Shown here one piece after another: positions 15,834 through 23,974 of a stretch of 24,012 bases of DNA. Positions within the stretch are counted from its first letter, which is position 1, and the number at the start of each line of letters is the position of its first letter. Source of the stretch: JAAYCB01 sp012744395 (GTDB taxonomy: Bacteria > Planctomycetota > Planctomycetia > Pirellulales > Thermoguttaceae); NCBI GenBank assembly GCA_028703175.1, contig JAQVNJ010000095.1:1-24012 (forward strand). Direction: 5' to 3'. The notes under the pieces are model-generated. The model was given only the letters and a program-made list of their open reading frames with translations, was not told the DNA's origin and searched no databases. Both the position numbers and the translations under genes were made by a program.

Positions 15834-18800
15834 TCATTGGACGTGTCTCCGCAAAACCTGTTCTTCGACAATCGCTTCGAGTTGGTCAACCGCCGGCTGC
15901 TCCAGTTCGAATCGCACCTCGTAGTGGCTGCCCGCCGCGATCGCGATCTCGGCCTGCGCGCACGACGTGGCAACGATCGGATCGACACGGTCGGCAAGAC
16001 CGCCCGCCGCCAGGGCAAACCAGAACGAGACGAGCAGATGCTCCGTCCCGTCAAAGACCTCCGCGTCGCGCTTCTCAGCGAGGTTGCGCAATTCAATATA
16101 ACGTGAGGCGTGGAAATCGCCCTGTTCAACGATCATCGCTCCGATCGTGGCATGCTTCAAAATTCGGTCGGGAAGCGGACGCCCCCCGGCACTCTTGACC
16201 ACCAGGCGAACCGAGGCGATCGCCGGCGGGGGCAACTCCAAGGCCGCTGACTGTTCAACCTTGAACACGCCGTCAATTGGAGTCAACGGCTCCAGCGCGG
16301 CGTCGCCGGTTGGCGGAGCGGATTGGGCCGCGCTCGGCGCAAGACGATGCAACGGTTCCGTCCCCTCGGGCCGCCGGGGGCTTCCGGCGACTGAATTCGA
16401 TCCGGACGCTGACGGGGCGTCGGTTGGCCCAGAGTCAATCGCCTCCGCCGCCGTTGAGGGCTGCGGGCCAACCGGTTCGAGTCCGCTGGCGGCGGCAGAC
16501 TGCGGTGTGGCCGGTCCCGGCCAGTCGCGGGGCGCGGCCGGCTCGGGGGGGAGGGAGGGGCCGGCTGCGTGATGCCGATCGGCGACGCGCCCAGCCCGCC
16601 GCTCCAGGACGATTCCCTTGGAACGCCTCTTGCCCGTGCCGATGCTGGCCAGTCCGATGATCACCAGCACGCCCAGGAGCACGGCGGCTGCGATTCCCGC
16701 GCCAATCCAGAAGCGATTCGGGTCGTTGCCGAAGGCCAGCTTGCGAAGCGGTATGGACGGCCAGCTTCCCATCTCGAACCGCCAGCAAACCTTCTTCCAA
16801 AGGGCCTGGTTATGCCACTCCGATTCGGGGAGCAGCGCCCGGCCAGCGAGGAGTTGAGCCCCGATCGTGCGAAGGCACTCCTGCTTGCGCGTCGAACGGG
16901 CATCGTCTGGAAACTCGGATGGCGGCATCGCGGCCGCGGCCGACTCGGCCATTCGCCGTGCGGCGGCCTCGAGGCGGCGAACCAGAAGCGGCCCGCTCCA
17001 TCCGCCCACCTTCTCCGCGGCTGGCGCCAGGTCGCAGATCGCCTCGCGGCAGGCGTCCCAGGCGGCCAGCCGTTTCTGATCGACGGGGTCGGACAAATGC
17101 CGCCTGCCGGCATCGACCAACGCGTACCGCTGGGCAAACTCGGCTGCGTGCTCCGGCAAGGTTCGCAAGACGGCCTGGAGACGCCCGGCAAGCACGCCGC
17201 CGTCATGCTCGGCGGATGCAATCCATCGCGTGCCGCAGCGCCGCCAGACCGCGATCAGGGCTCCGTCGGTCATTCCGCCGACAATCTCACCAAGCACCGC
17301 CCACCGCGCGGGGTCCCGGTCGCAGGCATCGAGCAACCGGTCGACAAGATTTTCAAAACGCGGCGACTGGAGCGTCGCCGGCAGGGCCGCCACCAGCCGG
17401 CTATTCAAACCGAGCAGCACCCGCACGCCCAGTTCGCGGCATTTCTCGGCAGTTATGGCGCCTGGCGGCGGATCATCGTCCCAAATCCACTCGCATCCCG
17501 AAGGCATCCGCCCGGCTTGCTCGATTCGGCGAACCAGCAACTGGACCTTCCACCCCTCGGCCACCTCCGGCAGTCTCAGCAACGGCTCGACCTGCGGCTC
17601 CGCAAGGCAATCGAGCAGCCAGCGGATTGCGCCGTCGGGCCCCGCGCCCGGCGGAGTCGCCGCGGCCAGTTCCACAATCGTTGCCAGGCTCGCACGCCCG
17701 CGGAGTTCGGGCCGCTTCTCCCTGCACTCAAGCTCGCCGCCCAGCCGCGCAAGGACGAGGCGACGGGCGAAGTCCGTCCACTCCGGCCTCTTGCGCCACT
17801 GGTCACCGGCGGCGGTCTCCGGCGAGCCGAACCACACAGCCACGGTCCGCGCGGTCCGCGCGAAATCCTCGAGCGCCTCGATCCGTTTACAGCCGGCCGC
17901 GGCAATCGTCTTCAGGTGCTGATCGACCGATTCCCAGCCGTCGTCCAGCAGGCGCCGAATCATGGCCGGCGCGTAGCCTGCCTGGCCGAGTCCCTCGCTG
18001 CACGGATCGCGAAACGTGTTGATTGCCGTGCCGCATCCGCGGAGTCCATCAATGCGGAATTCGGCCGTCCGGGGATCGTGGAACGTCGTGGCGGCCAGCG
18101 CCGTGACCAGCCGGTCGGCGTTTGGCTCGAAGGTCGAAACACCGATCGAGGCGCTCAGATCGCCCGGGGGCACCAGGCGCGCAGCGCCGTAGAACAGCAG
18201 GGCGGCAACCTCCGGCTCAACGGCCAGGAAGACCGTCTGGCGGCGCGCGGTCCCGGCGGCGATCAATCCGCCGAGCACGCGTTGGAAGTAGGCCGCGCGC
18301 TGCCGGGCTGGCATCTGCCGCCAGCGTTCCGGCAGCCACGCGTCTTCCGCCCCCCCTCCGCCCTGGAGGAATCGCAGGAACGCCCCGTCGTCAATCGCCG
18401 GGCTGGCCCCGCCGAGCAGCAAGTCGGCCCGCGCCAGCGCCGGCAGCACGAAGGGATGCTCGGCGGCGTCCTCCGCGACCCAACCCGGTGCGTTCCAGAG
18501 CCGCAGGGCCTCGGCCGCCGTCCAGGCGGACTCCGTGGGCTGCGGCTCGCGGCAGAGGACGTGGGCGAAATAGGAGCCCGGACGGCCCGCGCTGTCGCGC
18601 TGGCGATAGCTCACCAGCGCGATGACTTGCAGCCTGCCGGCCGAGGGGATGAAGACCAGTCGCCGCGGGGCCGCCGCGGCGGTCCACTCCAGCTTGGCCT
18701 GGCCGGGTGTGTCGCGGGGCAGGTGATAGGAAATATAGCGTTCCACCTGGCGGTAAAGCCGTCTGAGCCGTTCTCCCTCGAGCGACCCTGCCCGCACCGA

Positions 18801-18899
18801 ATAGCCCAGCATCCGCGCCGCCATCTCCCCCTGGCTCCGTTCGAGCGCCGAGCTGCCGTGCGTGCAGTGGGTGCAATAGAGTTGGTGGATCAGGCTCAC
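15834..18899 (-). CDS. GAP1-like (GTPase-associated protein 1) large protein with one membrane segment
   Basis: A 1021-residue protein starting at a GTG (18899) that overlaps the kinase stop by four bases (GTGA), so translation is coupled. The N-terminal about 300 residues resemble the GAP1 N-terminal domain of GTPase-associated conflict systems: IHQLYCTHCTHG at the start, MLGYSVRAGSLEGERL, then RLVFIPSAGRLQVIALVSYRQRD and GRPGSYFAHVL, and later PGDLSASIGVSTFE. Residues about 320-720 are helical and repeat-like, as in the middle region of such proteins. A single membrane segment sits near residues 731-755 (FWIGAGIAAAVLLGVLVIIG), followed by a basic stretch and a Pro/Ala/Ser-rich linker. A final about 130-residue domain follows (SVRLVVKSAGGRPLPD, SHYEVRFELEQ). 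Basic residues flank both ends of the membrane segment, so topology is ambiguous. The family call comes from memory of the fold pattern and from the GTPase neighbour. Confidence 0.72.
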   Translation of the reverse strand: MSLIHQLYCTHCTHGSSALERSQGEMAARMLGYSVRAGSLEGERLRRLYRQVERYISYHLPRDTPGQAKLEWTAAAAPRRLVFIPSAGRLQVIALVSYRQRDSAGRPGSYFAHVLCREPQPTESAWTAAEALRLWNAPGWVAEDAAEHPFVLPALARADLLLGGASPAIDDGAFLRFLQGGGGAEDAWLPERWRQMPARQRAAYFQRVLGGLIAAGTARRQTVFLAVEPEVAALLFYGAARLVPPGDLSASIGVSTFEPNADRLVTALAATTFHDPRTAEFRIDGLRGCGTAINTFRDPCSEGLGQAGYAPAMIRRLLDDGWESVDQHLKTIAAAGCKRIEALEDFARTARTVAVWFGSPETAAGDQWRKRPEWTDFARRLVLARLGGELECREKRPELRGRASLATIVELAAATPPGAGPDGAIRWLLDCLAEPQVEPLLRLPEVAEGWKVQLLVRRIEQAGRMPSGCEWIWDDDPPPGAITAEKCRELGVRVLLGLNSRLVAALPATLQSPRFENLVDRLLDACDRDPARWAVLGEIVGGMTDGALIAVWRRCGTRWIASAEHDGGVLAGRLQAVLRTLPEHAAEFAQRYALVDAGRRHLSDPVDQKRLAAWDACREAICDLAPAAEKVGGWSGPLLVRRLEAAARRMAESAAAAMPPSEFPDDARSTRKQECLRTIGAQLLAGRALLPESEWHNQALWKKVCWRFEMGSWPSIPLRKLAFGNDPNRFWIGAGIAAAVLLGVLVIIGLASIGTGKRRSKGIVLERRAGRVADRHHAAGPSLPPEPAAPRDWPGPATPQSAAASGLEPVGPQPSTAAEAIDSGPTDAPSASGSNSVAGSPRRPEGTEPLHRLAPSAAQSAPPTGDAALEPLTPIDGVFKVEQSAALELPPPAIASVRLVVKSAGGRPLPDRILKHATIGAMIVEQGDFHASRYIELRNLAEKRDAEVFDGTEHLLVSFWFALAAGGLADRVDPIVATSCAQAEIAIAAGSHYEVRFELEQPAVDQLEAIVEEQVLRRHVQ

Positions 18900-21319
18900 G
18901 TCGGACGATCCTCGTTTTCAGGCAGCGGAGGGGGCTCGGCGGCCGCGCTGGCCGCTTGCCCCAGGACGCCGAACCACCGCCAACGGCGGCCGCCGGATTC
19001 AGCTCGCCGGGCCGCGGCGCCGAATTGTCCCAGGATCAGCGGCTCGCTTGCGAAACGGACGGTTCCCAGATCGATCAACGCCCAGGCAACGGCGAAACAG
19101 GACTCCCACTGCGGCAGCGCCCGCAAGCTGCGGCAGCCGCCGCCGGCTTCCCAACTTGTGCGGCCGATCGTCTCGCGATGCAATAGGTCGCACGCATCCG
19201 GCGGGTCCGTGCAGCCGGGCTTGTTTCTCGTCACGGCCAGCAGACACTGGTCGGTGAAGCGGGGCATCGGCCAGGTCCATCGCGCCCGGTAGACGCCCTG
19301 CTCCGCGTCGGCGATGACCAGGCTGGCACGGCCCACGGCGGGCGCAAGCCCGAGCAGGCTGGCCGCGAGAATCTCCGACCGGGTCCATTTGTGGAGCAGG
19401 GACTGGAACGGCTCGAAGCGATCGGCGAACTGGCGAATCAACCGCGCATCGAAGATTTCAACGAAGGTCTCGCGGTCCCCGCGGCGGAGAGCTTCCTCCA
19501 AAGCGCCGCTGGCGGCGACCTGCCGGCAGGCGTGCTCGACCGCCGCTTCGAGCGGCGCGGAGAGCGGGTATCCGGCCAGCAACTCGCCGGCAGCCAATTC
19601 GGCGATCCGGCGGTCGGACCGCTCCCGGACAGCCTCTTCGAGCCGCGCGAGCTGTTCCGCCCGGCGGACGGCCGCCTCATGCGCGCTGCGCCACCGGGCG
19701 GCCTCCCGGCAGGCGGCCAACAGGGCCTCGTCCCACGCTTCGAGCAGCACGCGATCGCGCTGGTCCGCGGGCGTTTCCGCGCTCAGCCCGCGAAGCGCGA
19801 CCAGGAGCGGAGCGCGGCGCAGGGCCAAATCGATCCGCGCGTGATGGTCGCCGCTGACAAGCCGCTCCGCCCCGGCCGCGCCGACCCGTTTCCACATCGC
19901 GGCGATTGCCACGTCGTCGGCCTGTTCGGCGAGGGCTTGCTCAAGCCAGCGGACGGCGTCAACGCACCGCCTTGCCCGATCGACCCGCGCCTGGAGGTCG
20001 AACTGGTACCCGTCCGGCAATCGGCTGGCCGCTTCGACGATCCTCCGCTCGTCGTCAAACGCGGTCGCCTGGGGGGATTTTTGCACGAGCAGGTGGAGTT
20101 GATCCAGCGCGTGGACGCGGCGCCGGGCCTGGCCCAGGCGCTCGCGCTGCGCCTCGGCGGGTGGATATCCGCTGAACAGGACCTCGTTCCAGGCGTTGAC
20201 GAGGCGGCGGTCGTGGACTTCGCTCTTCTCCGGCCGGATTCGCCGAAAGGCCTTCCAGGCCTGTTCGCGGCAGAAATGCTCGTAGGCGTAATGAATCAGC
20301 GGTTCCAGGTGTTTCGGCGCGTCGCGAAACTGGCCGCGGCGATTGAGCAGATCGACCGCCTCGTTCCACCGCCGCGCGTGGAGCAGGGCCTCGATCTTGG
20401 CATACGAATTGGCCAGTTCGCTCAGCGGCGGAACGGCGTCCATCGGCCCGCGGGCGAACTCAACGAGCCGCGCGGCCAGCTCCCGCACGTCCTGGTCGGG
20501 AAGGCGGAGCAAGTCGCTGATCAGCGGGCTTGCTTCGGGCTGCTGGATGTCCTCGGCGCGGAACAAGAGCTTGTCGTGCGTCGGCCCCTCCACGTACCGC
20601 GCCCAGAGCGAGGGATTGACGGCCAACGCCCGTAGAGCGATGTAGATCACCAGGGCGGAAAAATGGTCCAGGTCGAGCGAAAGATGGGTATCGGCGTTGC
20701 GGTCGGGGTGCTGGTAGGGTTCCACGCCGACCTCGAGGTTTCGCCGGCCGACCAGCGTCGGAACGCACATGCAGTCGTAGTCGACCAGCTTCAGCGCGCC
20801 CCGCTCGGTGACCATCACGTTGGCGTGTTGCAGGTCGCCGTGGGCGATCCGGGTGTCGGACAACTCCTTGACCAGGTCGATCCAGCGCCGCGCCGCCGCG
20901 CCCAGGGCCCGGCGGTCGCCGGCCAGCGCCCGGGCCCGGCACCACCTGAAAAGCGTGTCGCCTTGGACCCAATCCATCACGATTAGCGGATACCATTTGC
21001 CGTCGCCGGCCGAACGGATGCTCTCGTCGCGATACTCGAAATCGACCAGGCAGCTCAGCTTGCGGCTCTTCAGATAGCCGCTGATCTCGCAATACCGCTC
21101 GCGCCGCTCGGGCGATTCGGTTGTGAACACGCGAACGGCGAACGGGCGCTGGTCGCCGCCGCCGACTGCCTTGTAGACGACCGCGAACGCCCCCGACCAG
21201 GGCCGCGGCTGGTTGCGATCGTCCTTGGCGATGAGGCACTCGCGGAGCGCGGGATCGCGAAACGCCAGTCGCGGATTTTGCAGCATCGCGCTGAAGTGCG
21301 AGGCCAGCGGCCAGGACAT
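18896..21319 (-). CDS. Protein-kinase-like protein with long helical tail, VAIK Lys replaced by Arg
   Basis: An 807-residue protein. The ATG at 21319 is 10 bp after the GTPase stop, and GGGGAG between them serves as ribosome binding site. Residues about 35-270 are kinase-like: a Gly-loop equivalent WSGAFAVVYKAV (42-53), then FAVRVFT with Arg63 where the ATP-anchoring Lys is expected. The catalytic loop is HGDLQHANVMV (about 158, Asp and Asn both present), and VDYDCM (about 178) replaces DFG, keeping the metal-binding Asp. PYQHPDRN and LDLDHFSALVIYIAL follow as the C-lobe. Residues about 300-800 are Ala/Arg/Glu-rich helices with repeat-like RWNEAVDLLNRRGQF units, probably a scaffold. There is no membrane segment. 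It could be an active atypical kinase or a pseudokinase. The GTPase and GAP1-like neighbours suggest that it transmits or gates their signal. Confidence 0.83.
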   Translation of the reverse strand: MSWPLASHFSAMLQNPRLAFRDPALRECLIAKDDRNQPRPWSGAFAVVYKAVGGGDQRPFAVRVFTTESPERRERYCEISGYLKSRKLSCLVDFEYRDESIRSAGDGKWYPLIVMDWVQGDTLFRWCRARALAGDRRALGAAARRWIDLVKELSDTRIAHGDLQHANVMVTERGALKLVDYDCMCVPTLVGRRNLEVGVEPYQHPDRNADTHLSLDLDHFSALVIYIALRALAVNPSLWARYVEGPTHDKLLFRAEDIQQPEASPLISDLLRLPDQDVRELAARLVEFARGPMDAVPPLSELANSYAKIEALLHARRWNEAVDLLNRRGQFRDAPKHLEPLIHYAYEHFCREQAWKAFRRIRPEKSEVHDRRLVNAWNEVLFSGYPPAEAQRERLGQARRRVHALDQLHLLVQKSPQATAFDDERRIVEAASRLPDGYQFDLQARVDRARRCVDAVRWLEQALAEQADDVAIAAMWKRVGAAGAERLVSGDHHARIDLALRRAPLLVALRGLSAETPADQRDRVLLEAWDEALLAACREAARWRSAHEAAVRRAEQLARLEEAVRERSDRRIAELAAGELLAGYPLSAPLEAAVEHACRQVAASGALEEALRRGDRETFVEIFDARLIRQFADRFEPFQSLLHKWTRSEILAASLLGLAPAVGRASLVIADAEQGVYRARWTWPMPRFTDQCLLAVTRNKPGCTDPPDACDLLHRETIGRTSWEAGGGCRSLRALPQWESCFAVAWALIDLGTVRFASEPLILGQFGAAARRAESGGRRWRWFGVLGQAASAAAEPPPLPENEDRPT

Positions 21320-21329
21320 CGCTCTCCCC

Positions 21330-23534
21330 TTATTGGAGCACGGGATAGCCGGTCATTTGCAGAAGCCAGAGCAATGGCTCAAGCAGTCCGAACGGGGAAA
21401 TCGTCCGCAGGCTCAGGTCGGTCTCGCCGCGCCCGTCGAGGCCCACCGGAGTGAGCGGGAAAAAGGCGAAACGGCCGCCGAACAGGTCGTCGACCTGCCG
21501 CTCGATCTGCCAGCCGGGCCAGATCACGTCGCGCAACCGCTGGGTGAGCTGCGAACGCTGCTCGAGGACGGCCAGCGCCGTCGACTCGCCGCTTGGATCG
21601 ATCCGCGCCAGGTCCTCGTAGAATGCGGCGATTGCATCGCGGCCGTCTTCGAGGCGGAAGTCGTGCCTGGCCAAAAGATCGATCTTCGACACGCAGAGCG
21701 CTACCGGGAGCCGCAACCGTCGGCCGGCCTTGACCCCCTTGATCAAACGCAGGTCTTCGCGGAAATCGGCCAACGCCTTGGCCTGGACCTCGCTCGGATA
21801 GGTCGGATCGAGGAAGAACAGAAACCCGTCGGCGTCCAAGGCGCGCCGCCGCCGGTAATCGTGCGCGTCCATCTCCGAAGTGACTTCGCCCGAATAGTCG
21901 AAAATGTTGACGAGCACGTTCGATCGGCCGATCGGATCGCGATCGCGGAAATTAAACACCAGCGGATGGGGGATGCGGTCTTGCTGCGTGGCCGCCGTGC
22001 CGATCCGCGTGTTGAGGATCTCTTCGACGATCCGGTCGAAGTTCTCCGCACTCTGCGAACGGACGCGCTCGAACTGGATGGTTTTTGGATAACTGCCGCG
22101 ATTGAGCACCCAGTAAAGCATCGCCAGCCAATGGGTCTTGCCGGCCTGGGGAATGCCCAACGTCGGAAAGCACAGCTTGGTCATCGGCCGATAGGCTTCT
22201 CGGAACGAGAAGTCGCACCGCTCGTGAGAATTCTTGCTGATCACATGATGGCAGCGAACGAGCCGCAGATCGTCCGCATTGTCCTCCGCATTGTCCTCCG
22301 CATCGGCTGCCTCCTCGCGCTCCAGCGAGCCCTGCCCGAGGCACAAGGGGCAGGTTTCCCGCGTGGCCTTGCGGCGGCTGGCCACGCCGCCCCAATACCA
22401 GAAGCCGCCGCTGGCCGTCAGCCCCAGCAGGAGGACGCCGAGGCAGGCGCGGATCGAATGGCGGAGCCTCAAGGTGCCGATCGCGGCTGCCGACTGCGAC
22501 TGGAGTTGCTCCAAGCACTCGGCCAGTTCCGCCCGGTCCGATTCCCAGCCGCCGAATGCGGCCCGGTAGGCGGCGATCTCCTCGGCCGCCCCGATCACGC
22601 CGTCGCGAAGTTGCCGCCAATCGAGCGGCAGACGGCTGCGCGGTGACAAGGCGTCGGCAAACGGGCGGCAGAAGGCGGCTTGGAGCTCTTCGCGGTGTTC
22701 CTCCAGCGACTGCCGCGCGGCGGCCCGTGCCGCCTGCTCGGCTTCCAGCGCGCCGGCGCGGCGCTGCAACTCGTGGCGGGGCGAATCGGCGCTGCCGACC
22801 CCCGCCGTAAGCAGTGCCTCATAGATCCGATCGCCCAGCAGGAACATGGCCAGCGTCGCCGCCGTCATCAGCGCAAGCAGCACCGCCAGCAGCTTCGACA
22901 GCCCCATCGCCTTGGGACGCCCCCCGTTGAGCAGCTTGCGAATCTCGTGGCGGCGATCGTGGCAGACCACGCCCAGAAGTGCGGCGACCGCGATCACGCC
23001 GAACAGCCAGAACCAGCGTTTGTCGACGCTCAGGAGCGATGCCAACTGGCCGGCGATCAACCGGCTGTCGCGGATTTCCCCCAGCAGGAGCTCGGCCCGG
23101 TTCAGATCGGTTCGGACTTCGAGCCACGCTGCCTGGGCCTCCGCCACCCGCTCACGCAGCGCGGCCAGCGATTGCTCATGGTTTTCGACCAAGGGGGCGA
23201 CGCCTTGCTGAATCGCCTCGCCCAGGGCGCCGCGCATCTCGGCGTCGACCTTCCCGAGTTCCCGCAGCCATTCCACCGCAGAACCGGCGCGACTGGCGCC
23301 CTCGAGCCGCGCAATTTCGGCTGCCAGCAGGGTATTGCCGGCGTCGAGCCTGGCAACGGCCATGGTGGCCGCTACGTGCGCTTCGGCCAGCCTTGACGCA
23401 GTCGCGCTGATTGAGGTCCGATCTTGCCGAGGTCCGCCCGGCTCAGCGGCGGCAAACCCCGGCAGCAGAAGCAATAGAGCGGCAAACCAGGGGGCTGGCC
23501 GCAAGCGGTGCCGGGGGAGCCGAACGTGTTTCAT
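21330..23534 (-). CDS. Membrane GTPase with periplasmic coiled coils and zinc-ribbon-like segment
   Basis: A 734-residue first gene of the cluster, starting at 23534 (GAGGA about 12 nt upstream). An N-terminal signal or membrane segment (APWFAALLLLLPGFAAA) leads to a charged coiled coil (about 40-165). Then come membrane segments at about 172-190 and 210-232, a second coiled coil (about 240-345), and a fourth membrane segment at about 360-382. Basic residues follow the second and fourth segments, which predicts both coiled coils outside and the C-terminus inside. A CPLC...CHH...C cluster (about 394-427) could bind zinc. The GTPase domain follows: P-loop GIPQAGKTH (about 460-468), NIFDYSGE (about 545, DxxG-type Walker B/G3) and SKIDLL (about 614, G4 as NKxD variant). 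It resembles the double-GTPase-type GTPases paired with GAP1. I infer that it senses an envelope or membrane signal and switches the cytosolic partners. Confidence 0.85.
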   Translation of the reverse strand: MKHVRLPRHRLRPAPWFAALLLLLPGFAAAEPGGPRQDRTSISATASRLAEAHVAATMAVARLDAGNTLLAAEIARLEGASRAGSAVEWLRELGKVDAEMRGALGEAIQQGVAPLVENHEQSLAALRERVAEAQAAWLEVRTDLNRAELLLGEIRDSRLIAGQLASLLSVDKRWFWLFGVIAVAALLGVVCHDRRHEIRKLLNGGRPKAMGLSKLLAVLLALMTAATLAMFLLGDRIYEALLTAGVGSADSPRHELQRRAGALEAEQAARAAARQSLEEHREELQAAFCRPFADALSPRSRLPLDWRQLRDGVIGAAEEIAAYRAAFGGWESDRAELAECLEQLQSQSAAAIGTLRLRHSIRACLGVLLLGLTASGGFWYWGGVASRRKATRETCPLCLGQGSLEREEAADAEDNAEDNADDLRLVRCHHVISKNSHERCDFSFREAYRPMTKLCFPTLGIPQAGKTHWLAMLYWVLNRGSYPKTIQFERVRSQSAENFDRIVEEILNTRIGTAATQQDRIPHPLVFNFRDRDPIGRSNVLVNIFDYSGEVTSEMDAHDYRRRRALDADGFLFFLDPTYPSEVQAKALADFREDLRLIKGVKAGRRLRLPVALCVSKIDLLARHDFRLEDGRDAIAAFYEDLARIDPSGESTALAVLEQRSQLTQRLRDVIWPGWQIERQVDDLFGGRFAFFPLTPVGLDGRGETDLSLRTISPFGLLEPLLWLLQMTGYPVLQ
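22276..22299 (-). repeat. Two perfect 12-bp tandem units in an acidic linker
   Basis: GCATTGTCCTCC is repeated at 22276-22287 and 22288-22299, giving the acidic DAEDNAEDNADD between the two halves of the cysteine/histidine cluster of the GTPase protein. It looks like a recent in-frame slippage event and lengthens the flexible loop only. Confidence 0.7.
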
Positions 23535-23574
23535 CGTCGAACCAATTCCTCGTGCTCAGCGACCGTACACCGCT

Positions 23575-23603
23575 AGCCTACCCAAGCCCGACAAGATTGT
23601 CAA
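23575..23603 (-). promoter_or_regulatory. Strong sigma-70-type promoter of the six-gene cluster
   Basis: On the minus strand a perfect TTGACA (23598-23603) is followed after exactly 17 bp by TAGGCT (23575-23580, TAxxxT). Transcription would start near 23567, giving a short leader of about 33 nt before the ATG at 23534. It is the best minus-strand promoter I found upstream of the cluster. Confidence 0.68.
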
Positions 23604-23796
23604 ACCCTTTGGTTTCAATGCTTTATGGCGAATGTCGAGCCTCGATTGCGCGCAGAAAGGCCACTTGGCCGATGCAAGCGGTCGAGCGGCACGGGTTTTC
23701 CATCGCCGTGGCGGGGCAAGCCCACGCGGTTGGGTAGCTTGCAGGTCGATGGAAAGTGGATGCCCACCGAGGCCACCGCCAAAACACGCCCTACAA
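23604..23796. other. Non-coding stretch between the cluster promoter and the tandem repeats
   Basis: Short open frames on both strands are not convincing. The segment GGAAAGTGGATGCCCACCG (23749-23767) and nearby short inverted pairs suggest degraded mobile-element DNA. No gene is recognised. Confidence 0.35.
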
Positions 23797-23882
23797 GTAA
23801 AGGTGCCACCCACAAATGTAAAGGTCCCACCCACAAATCGGGGTGCGTACCGGTGCTGCGTAATTAAGTGCCACCCATAAAT
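23797..23882. repeat. 21-bp tandem repeat GTAAAGGT(G/C)CCACCCACAAAT with a third diverged copy
   Basis: Two adjacent 21-bp units (23797-23817 and 23818-23838) differ at one base. A third, partial copy AAGTGCCACCCATAAAT is at 23866-23882. In my recollection, GGTGCCACCCA-type repeats of this kind commonly accompany REP-associated tyrosine transposase genes. One such gene appears to start at 23975. Confidence 0.7.
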
Positions 23883-23886
23883 TTAC

Positions 23887-23914
23887 TTGACACATGCATC
23901 GTTTCGGCTAGATT
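23887..23914 (+). promoter_or_regulatory. Promoter pointing at the transposase-like gene
   Basis: TTGACA (23887-23892) is followed after 16 bp by TAGATT (23909-23914) on the plus strand. It lies directly after the third repeat copy and 60 bp before the ATG at 23975. Confidence 0.55.
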
Positions 23915-23974
23915 GATGTACATGCGTACCGTCACCAAGGTTCTTACCGACCCTTTCCATGGGAGGGCCGTCCG

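Noticed and set aside
16569..19292. 907-codon plus-strand open frame opposite the GAP1-like and kinase-like genes
   Set aside because: Arg/Pro/Gly-rich with no recognisable motif. It is fully antisense to well-supported coupled genes. Long antisense frames are expected at this GC content.
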